Shown here: positions 15,888 through 25,585 of the stretch, piece after piece
Numbering within the stretch: the stretch's first letter is position 1
Layout of the letters: each line of letters opens with the position of its first letter
Source of the DNA: Cocleimonas flava
Lineage (GTDB): Bacteria > Pseudomonadota > Gammaproteobacteria > Thiotrichales > Thiotrichaceae
Reading direction: 5' to 3'
Length of the DNA: 64,000 nucleotides
NCBI RefSeq assembly: GCF_004339015.1
Contig: NZ_SMFQ01000005.1
Location: 372,001 to 436,000, forward strand
Made by a program: the position numbers and the translations under genes
Notes under the pieces: generated by a model
What the model was told of the DNA's origin: nothing
What the model saw: the letters and a program-made list of their open reading frames with translations, nothing else
Databases searched by the model: none

Positions 15888-17174
15888 ATGGGGCTAAAAA
15901 TTACAACAATCAAATCTAAAACCGTGTCCGTGAAATTAAATGTTTTCACAACACTTGTGTGTGGCCTGTTACTTATAACGCCTTTAACTAAAAGCTTTGC
16001 AGAAACATCTGGGCAAAAACGCAGTAATATCCAGAATAAAATATCGAGCGCAAACAAATCACTAAAGAAGGAGCGTAGTAAATCTCAAAAACTCGCTCAA
16101 AAAGTGACTATTACCGAAGACAAGCTCAATGAGATTTCCAAAAGACTCCACAATACCGAGACTAAAATTAATACATTAACGACCAATCTAAATAAGTCTA
16201 ATGAAAAGAAACGGAAATTATTGATACAGACCAATCAACAAAAAGATGCCCTCGCACAGCAAATGCAGGCTTTGTATACATCGGGCAAGCAGTCACATTT
16301 GCGCTTATTGCTAAAACAGGATAACCCTTCAGATATTAGTAGGACGATAAAGTACTACGAATATATGAACAAACACCGCTTAAAGAAAATAACAGGCATT
16401 CAGAAACAGCTTGATGAAGTAAAACTAATTCAAGATCAGATAAATACTGATACTAAGACCTTAAATGAATTGCTAGCCAAACAAAGCTCTAGAAAAACGC
16501 TATTGAAAAAGACAGTGGCAGAACATGAGTCGGCTCTTAAGAAGCAAAAGAGAGTTGTCTACTCGCAAGAACAAAAATTATCAAAGCTGCGAAAAGAAGA
16601 ATCACGCCTGAAAGGAGTGATAGAAAGACTCGCTCAAAAAAGAAAAAAAGAAGAAGCAGAACAAAAAAGACAGGAACAACAGAAAAAGTTAGCTAGCCAG
16701 AAAAAAACGCCCAAGGCTACTCCCAAAGCAACACAACCTAAGAACACAGGTACTGCAGTCAGCAGACGTTATGTACCTAATAAACCGTTTTCTTCTTTGA
16801 AAGGAAGACTTTCATGGCCTGTCAAAGGGCGGCTCACACAAAAATACGGCAGCAATAGAAACACCAAACAAAAATGGAAAGGTGTCGTCATTTCTGCTCC
16901 TGCTGGGTCGAATGTATATGCTATTGCACGCGGCAAAGTAGAATACAGCGGCAGACTCAAAGGATATGGCTACCTTGTTATTATTCGTCATGACAAAAAT
17001 TATCGAAGCTTATATGCCTACAACCGAAGTGTTTATAAGAAAGAAGGGCAAATTGTTAAAGCCGGAGAAGTTATCGCCGCTGTAGGAAATTCTGGCAGCC
17101 AAACTAATTCTGGTCTTTATTTTGAGATACGCCGTGGCACAACCCATCATAATCCAGCACAATGGTGCAGATAA
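15888..17174 (+). CDS. envC: murein hydrolase activator EnvC
   Basis: The 428-residue periplasmic protein has a signal peptide (hydrophobic 19-35, cleavage near SFA-ET), a long coiled coil from about 45 to 270 rich in Lys, Glu and Gln, a Pro/Lys/Thr linker and a C-terminal LytM domain from about 305. The LytM domain is degenerate: the HxH positions read YAYN and GLYFEIR instead of YxHL and HLHFE, as in E. coli EnvC, so it should not cleave peptidoglycan itself but activate amidases at the division septum. ctpA follows 99 bases downstream, a common pairing. Confidence 0.93.
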   Translation: MGLKITTIKSKTVSVKLNVFTTLVCGLLLITPLTKSFAETSGQKRSNIQNKISSANKSLKKERSKSQKLAQKVTITEDKLNEISKRLHNTETKINTLTTNLNKSNEKKRKLLIQTNQQKDALAQQMQALYTSGKQSHLRLLLKQDNPSDISRTIKYYEYMNKHRLKKITGIQKQLDEVKLIQDQINTDTKTLNELLAKQSSRKTLLKKTVAEHESALKKQKRVVYSQEQKLSKLRKEESRLKGVIERLAQKRKKEEAEQKRQEQQKKLASQKKTPKATPKATQPKNTGTAVSRRYVPNKPFSSLKGRLSWPVKGRLTQKYGSNRNTKQKWKGVVISAPAGSNVYAIARGKVEYSGRLKGYGYLVIIRHDKNYRSLYAYNRSVYKKEGQIVKAGEVIAAVGNSGSQTNSGLYFEIRRGTTHHNPAQWCR

Positions 17175-17273
17175 GCATTAAAAAATAAGCATTTAGGTAA
17201 CTGCTTATTTAGTGACAATATCGCTACTATTAGGGTAATATCGGGTCATCTTACCTGTATATTAGAGAGTAGT

Positions 17274-18620
17274 ATGCCCTTGAAAAAATCACTAACAACC
17301 GGCGTCATTTCTGGCGTTGCAATTGGGCTCGCTGTCTCTTTTAGCATCAACGCGTTTGCTTTAAAACCAAGCTCACAAACGCTCCCCCTTGCGCAACTAA
17401 AAAAGTTTTCGGAAGTCTATGCCCGAATCAAAAACGATTATGTTGAAGAGGTGGACGACAAGAAACTCATCACTGATGCGATCAGTGGCATGCTATCAGG
17501 GCTTGACCCCCACTCTGCTTACCTTGATGAGGAAGCTTTTACAGAATTGCGTGTGGGTACTTCGGGTGAATTTGGAGGCTTAGGCATTGAAGTTGGCATG
17601 GAGAATGGCTTCGTTAAAGTCATCGCTCCGATCGACGACACACCTGCCAAGAAAGCAGGTTTAAAATCGGGTGATTTGATTATTCGTTTAGGCGACACAT
17701 CGGTTAAAGGATTAACACTTAACGATGCCGTTAAAATAATGCGCGGCAAACCCGGGGAACCTATTGATCTATTGATTACCCGAGAAGGTAAATCCAAACC
17801 CTTTAAAATCACCATCGTTCGTGATGTGATTAAAGTAAAAAGTGTTAAAAAGAGAATTCTGGAAAAAGACTACGGATATCTTCGTATTTCCAGCTTCCAA
17901 TCTAAAACCACAGATAACACTAAAAAGGCTGTTGAAGACCTACTGAAAGAAAATAAAGCATCACTTAAAGGACTTGTTCTAGACCTAAGAGATAACCCTG
18001 GCGGTGTTTTAAATGGAGCTGTTGGCGTATCTGACGTTTTCTTGAGCGAAGGCAACATTGTCTACACCGAAGGCCGTGTTGATGACGCCCTGATGCGCTA
18101 TAACGCAACACCTGATGATTTACTCGAAGGCGCGCCTCTTGTTGTACTTGTTAATCAGGGATCAGCCTCCGCCTCTGAAATTGTTGCTGGCGCCTTACAA
18201 GATCATAAGCGAGCATTGATCATTGGCACCAAAACATTTGGTAAAGGATCTGTTCAAACAGTACTCCCTCTGGATGAAAAGACCGGCGTAAAGCTCACCA
18301 CAGCACGTTATTTCACACCATCAGGAAGATCAATACAAGCAAAAGGCATTGAGCCAGACATTACCGTCGAAGAGCTTGAATTCAAGAATAAAGATGAAAA
18401 TACTGATGATGAGATTTCCCCTCTTTCAGAGGCTGATTTAAGTGGTCACATCTCCAATCCGAATGGAGAAAAGAAACCAGAAACGACTAAAGAAGATATA
18501 ACCGAAACAGACAAAAAATCAGAGAAGAAATTAGTTGAAACTGATTTTCAACTCTATGAAGCCCTTAATTTACTGAAAAGTATGAATCTGATTCAGGAAA
18601 TGAATTTAAAGAAAGGGTAA
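17274..18620 (+). CDS. ctpA: C-terminal processing peptidase (S41 family)
   Basis: The 448-residue periplasmic or membrane-anchored serine protease has an N-terminal hydrophobic segment (8-28), an S41 N-terminal region with GLDPHSAYLDEE, a PDZ domain (about 90-170, FGGLGIEVG to LLITREG), and the catalytic core with the serine in GSASASE (296-302) and the lysine in KTFGKGSVQ. It trims C termini of envelope proteins and controls peptidoglycan hydrolases. The acidic C-terminal extension after residue 370 is variable in the family. It is downstream of envC in the same orientation. Confidence 0.94.
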   Translation: MPLKKSLTTGVISGVAIGLAVSFSINAFALKPSSQTLPLAQLKKFSEVYARIKNDYVEEVDDKKLITDAISGMLSGLDPHSAYLDEEAFTELRVGTSGEFGGLGIEVGMENGFVKVIAPIDDTPAKKAGLKSGDLIIRLGDTSVKGLTLNDAVKIMRGKPGEPIDLLITREGKSKPFKITIVRDVIKVKSVKKRILEKDYGYLRISSFQSKTTDNTKKAVEDLLKENKASLKGLVLDLRDNPGGVLNGAVGVSDVFLSEGNIVYTEGRVDDALMRYNATPDDLLEGAPLVVLVNQGSASASEIVAGALQDHKRALIIGTKTFGKGSVQTVLPLDEKTGVKLTTARYFTPSGRSIQAKGIEPDITVEELEFKNKDENTDDEISPLSEADLSGHISNPNGEKKPETTKEDITETDKKSEKKLVETDFQLYEALNLLKSMNLIQEMNLKKG

Positions 18621-18673
18621 TTGCATCTGGCATTAGCAAACTCTTTACGGAGTAAAGGGTGACTAAACGCATA

Positions 18674-18703
18674 GTCACCCCCCTACTTTGAGGCACTTTT
18701 TTA
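18674..18703 (+). repeat. Interspersed C-run element, copy E (consensus copy)
   Basis: GTCACCCCCCTACTTT, then GAGGCACTTTTTTA, the best match to the family consensus. It lies 53 bases after ctpA and 88 before argS, oriented as a terminator would be, although only CCT and AGG can pair. Confidence 0.85.
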
Positions 18704-18791
18704 GGGAAGACCAAATATTAATTAGTCTTACACTTAAAGTTTTCGCTAAAGAGTAAGGCATCTATCATTTTTTGCGGTAGAATCCCCGCCC

Positions 18792-20519
18792 ATGAATATT
18801 CGCACACAACTTGAAACAATAATCACTCAGGCATTGGCCGATGCTGGCGCGCTTAACGATGCTCCTGCCGTTGTAAAAACTTCCTCTCGACCAGAGTTTG
18901 GTGACTACCAGGCAAATGGCATAATGGGCGCAGCAAAAGCACTCAAAATGAATCCCAGAGAATTTGCCGCCAGAGTTTTAGAAAACCTTGATCTATCGAC
19001 CTATGCGGATAAGCTGGAAATAGCTGGTCCTGGATTTATCAATATTCATTTAAAGAACGAGTGGCTGCAACAACAAGTAGAAAAAACGCTCGAGTCAGAT
19101 AGATTAAATATTGAGAAAGCAGAACACCCTGAAACCGTAGTCATCGATTACTCTGCGCCGAATCTAGCCAAAGAAATGCATGTGGGCCATTTGCGCTCTA
19201 CAATCATTGGTGATGCTATCGCGCGCGTTTTAGAGTTTACTGGGCACAAAGTCATTCGCCAAAATCATGTCGGCGACTGGGGCACTCAATTTGGCATGTT
19301 GCTCACATACATGGGCGAGTTAAAACAACAAGACAAAGAAATCACCTTGCAATTAGCCGATTTAGAAAAGTTTTATCAAGCTGCAAAAGTGCGCTTTGAT
19401 GAAGATCCTGATTTCGCTAAACAAGCAAGGGATAACGTAGTTAAACTGCAAGCAGGTGACCCAGAGTTTCTAGCTTTATGGAAACAGTTCATTGATACCT
19501 CCCTCACTCATTGTGATGAAATCTATAAAATTCTGAACGTGTTACTAACACGTGAAGATGTAATGCCAGAAAGTGCCTACAACGACGACTTGGCCAATGT
19601 TATTAGCGACCTGAAAACAAAAGGGCTATTAACTGAAGACCAAGGCGCGCAATGCGTTTTTCTCGAAGAATTTAAAGGTAAAGATGACTCTATCATCCCG
19701 ATGATTGTGCAAAAATCTGATGGTGGTTATTTATACGCAACCACAGATTTAGCTGCACTTCGCTATCGTAATGATACGTTGAAGATGACACGTGGTCTGT
19801 ATCTTGTCGACGCACGCCAAAGTCTGCATCTCAGACAAGTATTTGCTGTCGGTAAAAAAGCTGGATTTGTAAAAGAAGAAACTAGCCTCGAACACATGGC
19901 ATTCGGCACCATGATGGGTAAAGACGGCACACCATTTAAAACTAGAACTGGTGGCACCGTGAAGCTTATTGACTTACTCAATGAAGCCCAGCAGCGCGCG
20001 CTTGATCTTGTTACGAAAAAGAACCCTGACTTAGAGCAGGAAAGTCGTGAAAGCATCGCCAAGACTGTTGGCATTGGCGCAGTAAAATACGCAGACTTGA
20101 GCAAGAACCGGACGTCTGACTATATTTTCAACTGGGATACCATGCTCAGTTTTGAAGGAAATACAGCCCCCTATTTACAGTACGCCTATGCGCGAATTCA
20201 AAGCATATTCCGTAAAGCTGGTGCAATTGATACATCTGCAAAAATCATTATTGAAGAGCCTGCAGAACGTCAGTTGGCAAGCAAGCTATTACAACTTTCA
20301 GAAGCTATTGAAGCAGTAGCCAAAGATGGCACGCCTAATATTCTGTGTAATTATCTTTATGAGTTATCTGGAAACTTCATGACTTTTTATGAAGCTTGCC
20401 CAATTATGAAAGCCGATGAAAACATCAAACAAAGCCGCTTAAAGTTATCTCAACTTACCGCTAATACACTGAAAACTGGATTGGACTTGCTGGGTATTGA
20501 TGTAATGGAACGAATGTAA
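18792..20519 (+). CDS. argS: arginyl-tRNA synthetase
   Basis: A class I synthetase of 575 residues. The HIGH signature is SAPNLAKEMHVGHLRST (HVGH near 133), the arginine-pocket region QNHVGDWGTQFGMLL is intact, and the KMSKS position is the usual degenerate MMGKDGTPFKTR. The C-terminal anticodon domain ends DLLGIDVMERM, as is normal. It charges tRNA-Arg in the cytosol. The gene stands between ctpA and a convergent acetyltransferase gene whose 3' coding end contains a strong hairpin. Confidence 0.97.
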   Translation: MNIRTQLETIITQALADAGALNDAPAVVKTSSRPEFGDYQANGIMGAAKALKMNPREFAARVLENLDLSTYADKLEIAGPGFINIHLKNEWLQQQVEKTLESDRLNIEKAEHPETVVIDYSAPNLAKEMHVGHLRSTIIGDAIARVLEFTGHKVIRQNHVGDWGTQFGMLLTYMGELKQQDKEITLQLADLEKFYQAAKVRFDEDPDFAKQARDNVVKLQAGDPEFLALWKQFIDTSLTHCDEIYKILNVLLTREDVMPESAYNDDLANVISDLKTKGLLTEDQGAQCVFLEEFKGKDDSIIPMIVQKSDGGYLYATTDLAALRYRNDTLKMTRGLYLVDARQSLHLRQVFAVGKKAGFVKEETSLEHMAFGTMMGKDGTPFKTRTGGTVKLIDLLNEAQQRALDLVTKKNPDLEQESRESIAKTVGIGAVKYADLSKNRTSDYIFNWDTMLSFEGNTAPYLQYAYARIQSIFRKAGAIDTSAKIIIEEPAERQLASKLLQLSEAIEAVAKDGTPNILCNYLYELSGNFMTFYEACPIMKADENIKQSRLKLSQLTANTLKTGLDLLGIDVMERM

Positions 20520-20543
20520 CGTATTCGTAGATTGACTGAAGCA

Positions 20544-21017
20544 TTAATCCTCAATCATTAATTTAAAGCCTTCGTGCGAGGCTTTAAATCCAAGATCATT
20601 ATAAAACCGGATAGCATCAGAACGCTGTTTGTTTGAGGTTAACTGAACAATATTACACCCCCGTACTTTGGCGCGTTTTATTGACCATTCGAAAAGCTGC
20701 TTACCATAACCTTTGCTTCGATGATCCTTATGCACTCGCACACCTTCGATCAAGCAACGCCATGAGCCTTTATAAGTGAGATAAGGAATGTAAGTTAGTT
20801 GTAGCATGCCTATAATATAAGTTTCAGAATTTTCCGACCTTTCCGCCACTATCAGCTCATTATTAGGATCATCGCTAATGACTTTTAACGCATCGATGTA
20901 AGCTTGATTAACTGGTGTAGATGAATCCTCTCGATCTGCACCAAGCTGATCATCAGCCAGCATTTCTATTAGCTTACTCAGATCTCCTTCTTCTGCATTT
21001 CTATAAATTAAATTCAT
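20544..21017 (-). CDS. GNAT-family N-acetyltransferase
   Basis: The 157-residue protein has the GNAT fold: N-terminal YRNAEEGDLSKLIEMLAD, the acetyl-CoA loop VRVHKDHRSKGYGKQLFEW (R/Q-x2-G-x-G/A variant RSKGYGK) and the C-terminal RGCNIVQLTSNKQRSDAIRFYNDLGF. It transfers an acetyl group to an unknown amine. Its coding region contains a weak match to the C-run element at 20655-20680 and, near the 3' end, an 11-bp perfect hairpin. It is convergent with argS. Confidence 0.85.
   Translation of the reverse strand: MNLIYRNAEEGDLSKLIEMLADDQLGADREDSSTPVNQAYIDALKVISDDPNNELIVAERSENSETYIIGMLQLTYIPYLTYKGSWRCLIEGVRVHKDHRSKGYGKQLFEWSIKRAKVRGCNIVQLTSNKQRSDAIRFYNDLGFKASHEGFKLMIED
20561..20589. terminator. 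hairpin inside the 3' end of the GNAT coding region
   Basis: ATTTAAAGCCT (20561-20571) and AGGCTTTAAAT (20579-20589) pair perfectly around seven bases. It lies 42 bases beyond the argS stop and within the last codons of the convergent gene. It may end argS transcription; no T-run follows on either strand. Confidence 0.5.
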
Positions 21018-21036
21018 TTTCGGCTCTATTTTGGCT

Positions 21037-21432
21037 TTAGCAGGATTTAAGTTTAACCGCAGCGGATAGCTTTTCTTCTGAAATAGGGAAACTCAGTGCT
21101 TCACTAATATCATAGCGAGCCTGCAATTTAGCTAATTGGCTTTCGTGTTCTTTATCATAGAAAATGACCACTCTAATACCATTATGTCTTTGAACAACAG
21201 ACATCATGGATTCTAATGAGCTGGTTCGATCACGAAAGTCTGATTGATAATTAAATTCGGCGACGATTACAGTAGGGACTTTTTTCTTAAGCAGCTTTAG
21301 CACTTTTCGCATACTGGTTTCGGTAATGACTTCAAAACCTAAGCCTTGATACAATTCAGTGAAATTTGGGTATCCCCCTATTTCACTGACTGCTAACAAC
21401 AATGGAGATTCTCTCACCCTAATCTCTTTCAA
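21037..21432 (-). CDS. receiver-fold-like protein of unknown function
   Basis: The 131-residue protein resembles a response-regulator receiver in its alternation of hydrophobic strands (PLLLAVSEI, TVIVAEF, IRVVIFYD) and ends with a receiver-like ALSFPISEEKLSAAV. The usual acidic pocket and phospho-acceptor are not clear: the third strand reads VAEFNYQSD rather than an LLD. I therefore do not assign phosphorelay activity. Its start overlaps the end of tamB by 14 bases, so it is probably translated with the TAM operon. No family is confidently recognised. Confidence 0.5.
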   Translation of the reverse strand: MKEIRVRESPLLLAVSEIGGYPNFTELYQGLGFEVITETSMRKVLKLLKKKVPTVIVAEFNYQSDFRDRTSSLESMMSVVQRHNGIRVVIFYDKEHESQLAKLQARYDISEALSFPISEEKLSAAVKLKSC

Positions 21433-24400
21433 ACTCGTAAATTAAATCAAGACCATATTCATCAACGGATGTTTCAGCTTCGAGCGACAGCACTTTATTA
21501 ATTTTATACTTAATCGCAATCTTTTGGGTTTGGTCAAACAAACCAAAGAGATAGCGCACATATAATCGCGAACCTAATCTCTTACCTAAAGCCAACTCAC
21601 TTTCTCGCAAGTCTTCTTTAGTTACGATATTAACGTCGTCCAGACCAAATGATGCACCTATATTTTGCGCCAAACTTCCACTACCGGTTATTCCCAAGCC
21701 TCTTACCGCTGACATCAATAACGCACTTTCCTGACCTGATGCTGACGATAGGCTATGCCCTGTTAGCAAGAAGCTTAATGCCTCACTTTCTTGCATTGCA
21801 GGGTTAGAGAAAATAGTAGATTTTGGATTGAGTACATTTCCTCCAAGGTGAACACCAACCACTTGATTATCAACTGTTCTAGTAGCTCGAATATCCATAC
21901 CCACAAGCTTGGGTGAACCATTAAATATCAGACGACCATTATTGATTTCCAGGTCCTGACCATAAGCTTGAAATTTTCCATCAGTCACTCGAAGAGAACC
22001 ATTGGCCAAGACATCACGTCTGTTATGAGTCACATTAACGTCGCCAGAAAGTTTTGCCTTTAAACCAAATGCATCTAGTCGCACTCTATCGCCTATCACG
22101 ATGACTACATTAGGTTGTAATTTAACCGCCGAAACCTGCTCACCAGGCTTGTTTTCACCAATAACAAAAGCATCTCCCGACTCATCGATACTACTTTCCG
22201 GGATATCATTTAAACGAATATCAGCATAAGGAATAGTCACCTTGCCTTTGATACTTACTACTTCAGGAGATAAGCCTAATACGATGTCTGGCGACATATT
22301 TGCTTTAATCTCATTGGTGTTCATGAAGCGGATATCATTACCACTAATTTTTATATTAGCTTTCCACTTTGCCACATCATTAATGTCCATATCACCAGTG
22401 ACATTTAAAGCTCCTTTACCCATCAACATTTTTCCGTTGATTCTAGCTTTACCCGGCTGATCCGCAGTGACATTGATATTGATATCGGTTAATTCCGTAC
22501 CTGCTTCCGGTAATCTCAGGTAGGCATTTTTAATATCTGCCTGGCCTTTTATCTGGGGCTTACTTAATAAACCACTAAAGCTAATTTTGCTGCTAAGAGC
22601 GCCTCGCAAACCTCGACTATGTGGGATAAGTTCCTGCGCGAAGTTTATATTTGGTATATCAAAACTAGCCTTGCCATCGATTGTATGTTTTCCATTTTCT
22701 GGTGATAGTTTTACCTTGGCATTCGCTGAAAACTGACCACGATTGACAATTTTCATCGAAGCATCAGCATTGATGGTTCGATTATCTATGGTTGCATTAA
22801 CTTCCGCATCTTCATAAAAGAAGTCTCGTTCTTCATCATCAGTTTTAAACGAAAAACTATTACTTGGCAGTTTAAATTGAATTTTACCCTTTGGTTTACC
22901 GTTATTTTGGTTAATATCGTAGGAGCCATTAATTACCCCATTAACCGTCATTCCCTCTGGCAACCATGGTTTAGCTAGATCTAAAGGTATCTCTTTTAAC
23001 GTACCTTTTGCGTTAAGCCCTATACTTTCTGACCAACTTGCTGTTGAACAAGCATTCGTTTTTTTACTTGATAAACAAAACTGCTCTGCACTAAACCCAC
23101 TTTTAGAAAGACTGATTCGTGCAGGCTTTTGCAGCGCCCAATCGCCTGCTTGCGTATCATCAAGCTTTAATTGTTGAAGGATTCCACTCCACTGTTCATT
23201 TTCCCAGCCACCATTTGCTTTAAGTTGTACCTTAGCCTCTTGGTGATCAACAAAGGCAGCAAGGGTATGGTTTTCAATAGACCCATTTAACTCTAGACTT
23301 GCGTTATCTATTTTTTGACCATCACTTTCAAGACTTTTCAGCTTTCCATTTATTTTATAAATATTGTTTGTAGTACTCGCCGTAAAATCTGCAGAATCCA
23401 GCTTGAAAGCTTTATAACTTAATTTCTTTGCATCTACAGTTGCATTGATAATAGGCTTATCTATAGTTCCCTGTAACTGTCCTTTAACGATTAATCTACC
23501 TGATAATTCGGGCGTAATTTCTTTAAGATTTTTACTGTCAATATTCCAGCTTAAATCAAAAGGGCTACTCGCTCGACCAGAGACCTCAAAACGATTATCC
23601 CCTATTTGAGTATTTAACGATTTAACCATTGGAATACCATCAACGAGCTGAACTTCGCCTTGAAGATTCATCGCAGATTGACCCAATTTAAAGTCCTGAT
23701 ATTGCAAATTTGAGGCAACTAATTTTGTTGTGATAGTGGGCGATTTATACAATCCAGTTATCTTGGTATCGCCCTGTATACGCCCTGCCAGATCAGGGGA
23801 TACCTGTGTTAATTCAGGCGCATTAATATTTACGTTTAAATCTAGTGGCTCACCGGCATTACCATTTATTTGCAGAACATTTTTACCGCTCGCTAGCTTA
23901 AGATCCTTTAGAAGAATATTTTTATTATCTAAGCTTACCTCGCCTTTTAAGGTAAGAGCTTCTTCACCTTGGCGGATGCCATTAAATTCAAGTTTTTTAG
24001 CAGTAATATCCAATGTCGCGACAGGCTTATCAATATCTCCTTTTAAAGAAGCAATTCCATTAATACTACCTGCTAACTGAGGTGATACTTGCTTTAAATC
24101 TTTAGCCTCTATTTTCCATTTTAAATCAAATGGTTCAGTTGCATTACCCGTCAAACCGACAGTATTCTTGCCGCTTTTAATTAATGCACTTTTCAGTGTT
24201 AACACCTCATTATCAGCAACAACATTGGTTTCTATCAGTATAGGTACTGAAGATTGCTTAAAGCCTGCATATTCAAGATTATTAGCAGTAACTTTCGCCT
24301 GTATTTCTGGCTTTTTATACTCACCTTTAATCGAAACTTCACCTTCAACCCTGCCTGCAACATCTGGTAATATTTGTTTCAGTGATTTTGCGTCTAATTT

Positions 24401-25585
24401 AATATCCAGGTTTAATGGCTCTGTTACAGCTCCATCTACCAGAATATTGTTATCGCCTAATGTAAGCTGTAGCTTGTTTACACGAACTAGACTTTCTCTT
24501 TCGGTAATCTGGCCTTTTGCAGTTAACTTTTGCTCTCTAAACAATCCATCCAGCTCTAAAATTTGTAGCTGGTTTTCCAATCGAGAATCTAAAAAAGTAC
24601 CTGTATATTTTAATTTGGTATCGGCACTAACTGGCCATTCTGGCAGCAAATTACTCGATGTTAGATTTTTCGCATCAACATCAAAGTTCCAACGGATTTC
24701 AGGATCCCATTCAACTTTACCTATTGCTTCTGCATTACCATAAAGGCTGCTTAAGATCACATCTTCGATAGTAACCTGCTTATAATCACCCTCACCTTTT
24801 ACCTGAATATTCCCTTTGCCTAATTGTTCTTGCTCTAACACTAGATCGCCATCAAAAATGTAATTAGTTAGGGTACCTTTCAGATCAACGTTACCATTAA
24901 TATTTCCGATAACATCGTGCTCAAATGATGCTGTGCCTTTGGTTGTAATCTCATGCGGCTGATTCATGTTCAGCTGCCCATCGACCACATCTATTCTTAA
25001 AGGTTTGCCCAAAATAATTGGAGCACCTCTTAATTCCTCAAAATTAAGTATATTGTGTTTTATCGTCGCTTTATTTAATTGAATATCTTGAATCTGGAAG
25101 AGTAAAGTCTGGCTCTGACTATCACCCGGTATACTTTTAGTAATTTGTAATGATTCTAGTTTTAATATGTCTGCATCGATATTGATGGGTAAACCAAAGT
25201 TAGGCAATGAAGTGACATCTTTACTCACTTCATCTGTATTTTTTGCTTTGCCTAGCAAGTCTATAGAAAGCTTTCCGACAGTTACATTTTTGGCATAGAT
25301 CTTTTCATTTTTGATATCAAACTTATTCAGTTTTACATCAATATCTTCAAGTACAACAGCGACACCATCTTCCCAAACAAATTGATCAACATGAAGCCCA
25401 GACAAAACACTGCCAGATACCCCCTTAAGTGTTAACTGCTTTAAAGAAGAGTCCGCAACATACGCGATAGCTTTAGGCCCTATCGGCGTAAATAGTGTAA
25501 TCACCAAGGCAAATAATAGAATCAGTAATAGCGACATCACCCAGAATAATGGTGAGAACACATATTGATTTAAATGTTTTCTCAC
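21419..25585 (-). CDS. tamB: translocation and assembly module inner-membrane component TamB
   Basis: A 1388-residue protein with one N-terminal membrane anchor (about 12-33), a long beta-rich periplasmic body and the conserved C-terminal DUF490 domain (AYGQDLEINNGRLIFNGSP, LFGLFDQTQKIAIKYKINKVLSLEAETS). It bridges the inner membrane to TamA and is implicated in assembly of outer-membrane proteins and in phospholipid transport. Residues about 390-760 contain at least four degenerate repeats of 95-100 residues, each with a K-L-K/T-Q-x-P-x-L-A-G-R core. Four-base ATGA overlap with tamA shows coupling. Confidence 0.95.
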   Translation of the reverse strand: MRKHLNQYVFSPLFWVMSLLLILLFALVITLFTPIGPKAIAYVADSSLKQLTLKGVSGSVLSGLHVDQFVWEDGVAVVLEDIDVKLNKFDIKNEKIYAKNVTVGKLSIDLLGKAKNTDEVSKDVTSLPNFGLPINIDADILKLESLQITKSIPGDSQSQTLLFQIQDIQLNKATIKHNILNFEELRGAPIILGKPLRIDVVDGQLNMNQPHEITTKGTASFEHDVIGNINGNVDLKGTLTNYIFDGDLVLEQEQLGKGNIQVKGEGDYKQVTIEDVILSSLYGNAEAIGKVEWDPEIRWNFDVDAKNLTSSNLLPEWPVSADTKLKYTGTFLDSRLENQLQILELDGLFREQKLTAKGQITERESLVRVNKLQLTLGDNNILVDGAVTEPLNLDIKLDAKSLKQILPDVAGRVEGEVSIKGEYKKPEIQAKVTANNLEYAGFKQSSVPILIETNVVADNEVLTLKSALIKSGKNTVGLTGNATEPFDLKWKIEAKDLKQVSPQLAGSINGIASLKGDIDKPVATLDITAKKLEFNGIRQGEEALTLKGEVSLDNKNILLKDLKLASGKNVLQINGNAGEPLDLNVNINAPELTQVSPDLAGRIQGDTKITGLYKSPTITTKLVASNLQYQDFKLGQSAMNLQGEVQLVDGIPMVKSLNTQIGDNRFEVSGRASSPFDLSWNIDSKNLKEITPELSGRLIVKGQLQGTIDKPIINATVDAKKLSYKAFKLDSADFTASTTNNIYKINGKLKSLESDGQKIDNASLELNGSIENHTLAAFVDHQEAKVQLKANGGWENEQWSGILQQLKLDDTQAGDWALQKPARISLSKSGFSAEQFCLSSKKTNACSTASWSESIGLNAKGTLKEIPLDLAKPWLPEGMTVNGVINGSYDINQNNGKPKGKIQFKLPSNSFSFKTDDEERDFFYEDAEVNATIDNRTINADASMKIVNRGQFSANAKVKLSPENGKHTIDGKASFDIPNINFAQELIPHSRGLRGALSSKISFSGLLSKPQIKGQADIKNAYLRLPEAGTELTDININVTADQPGKARINGKMLMGKGALNVTGDMDINDVAKWKANIKISGNDIRFMNTNEIKANMSPDIVLGLSPEVVSIKGKVTIPYADIRLNDIPESSIDESGDAFVIGENKPGEQVSAVKLQPNVVIVIGDRVRLDAFGLKAKLSGDVNVTHNRRDVLANGSLRVTDGKFQAYGQDLEINNGRLIFNGSPKLVGMDIRATRTVDNQVVGVHLGGNVLNPKSTIFSNPAMQESEALSFLLTGHSLSSASGQESALLMSAVRGLGITGSGSLAQNIGASFGLDDVNIVTKEDLRESELALGKRLGSRLYVRYLFGLFDQTQKIAIKYKINKVLSLEAETSVDEYGLDLIYEFERD

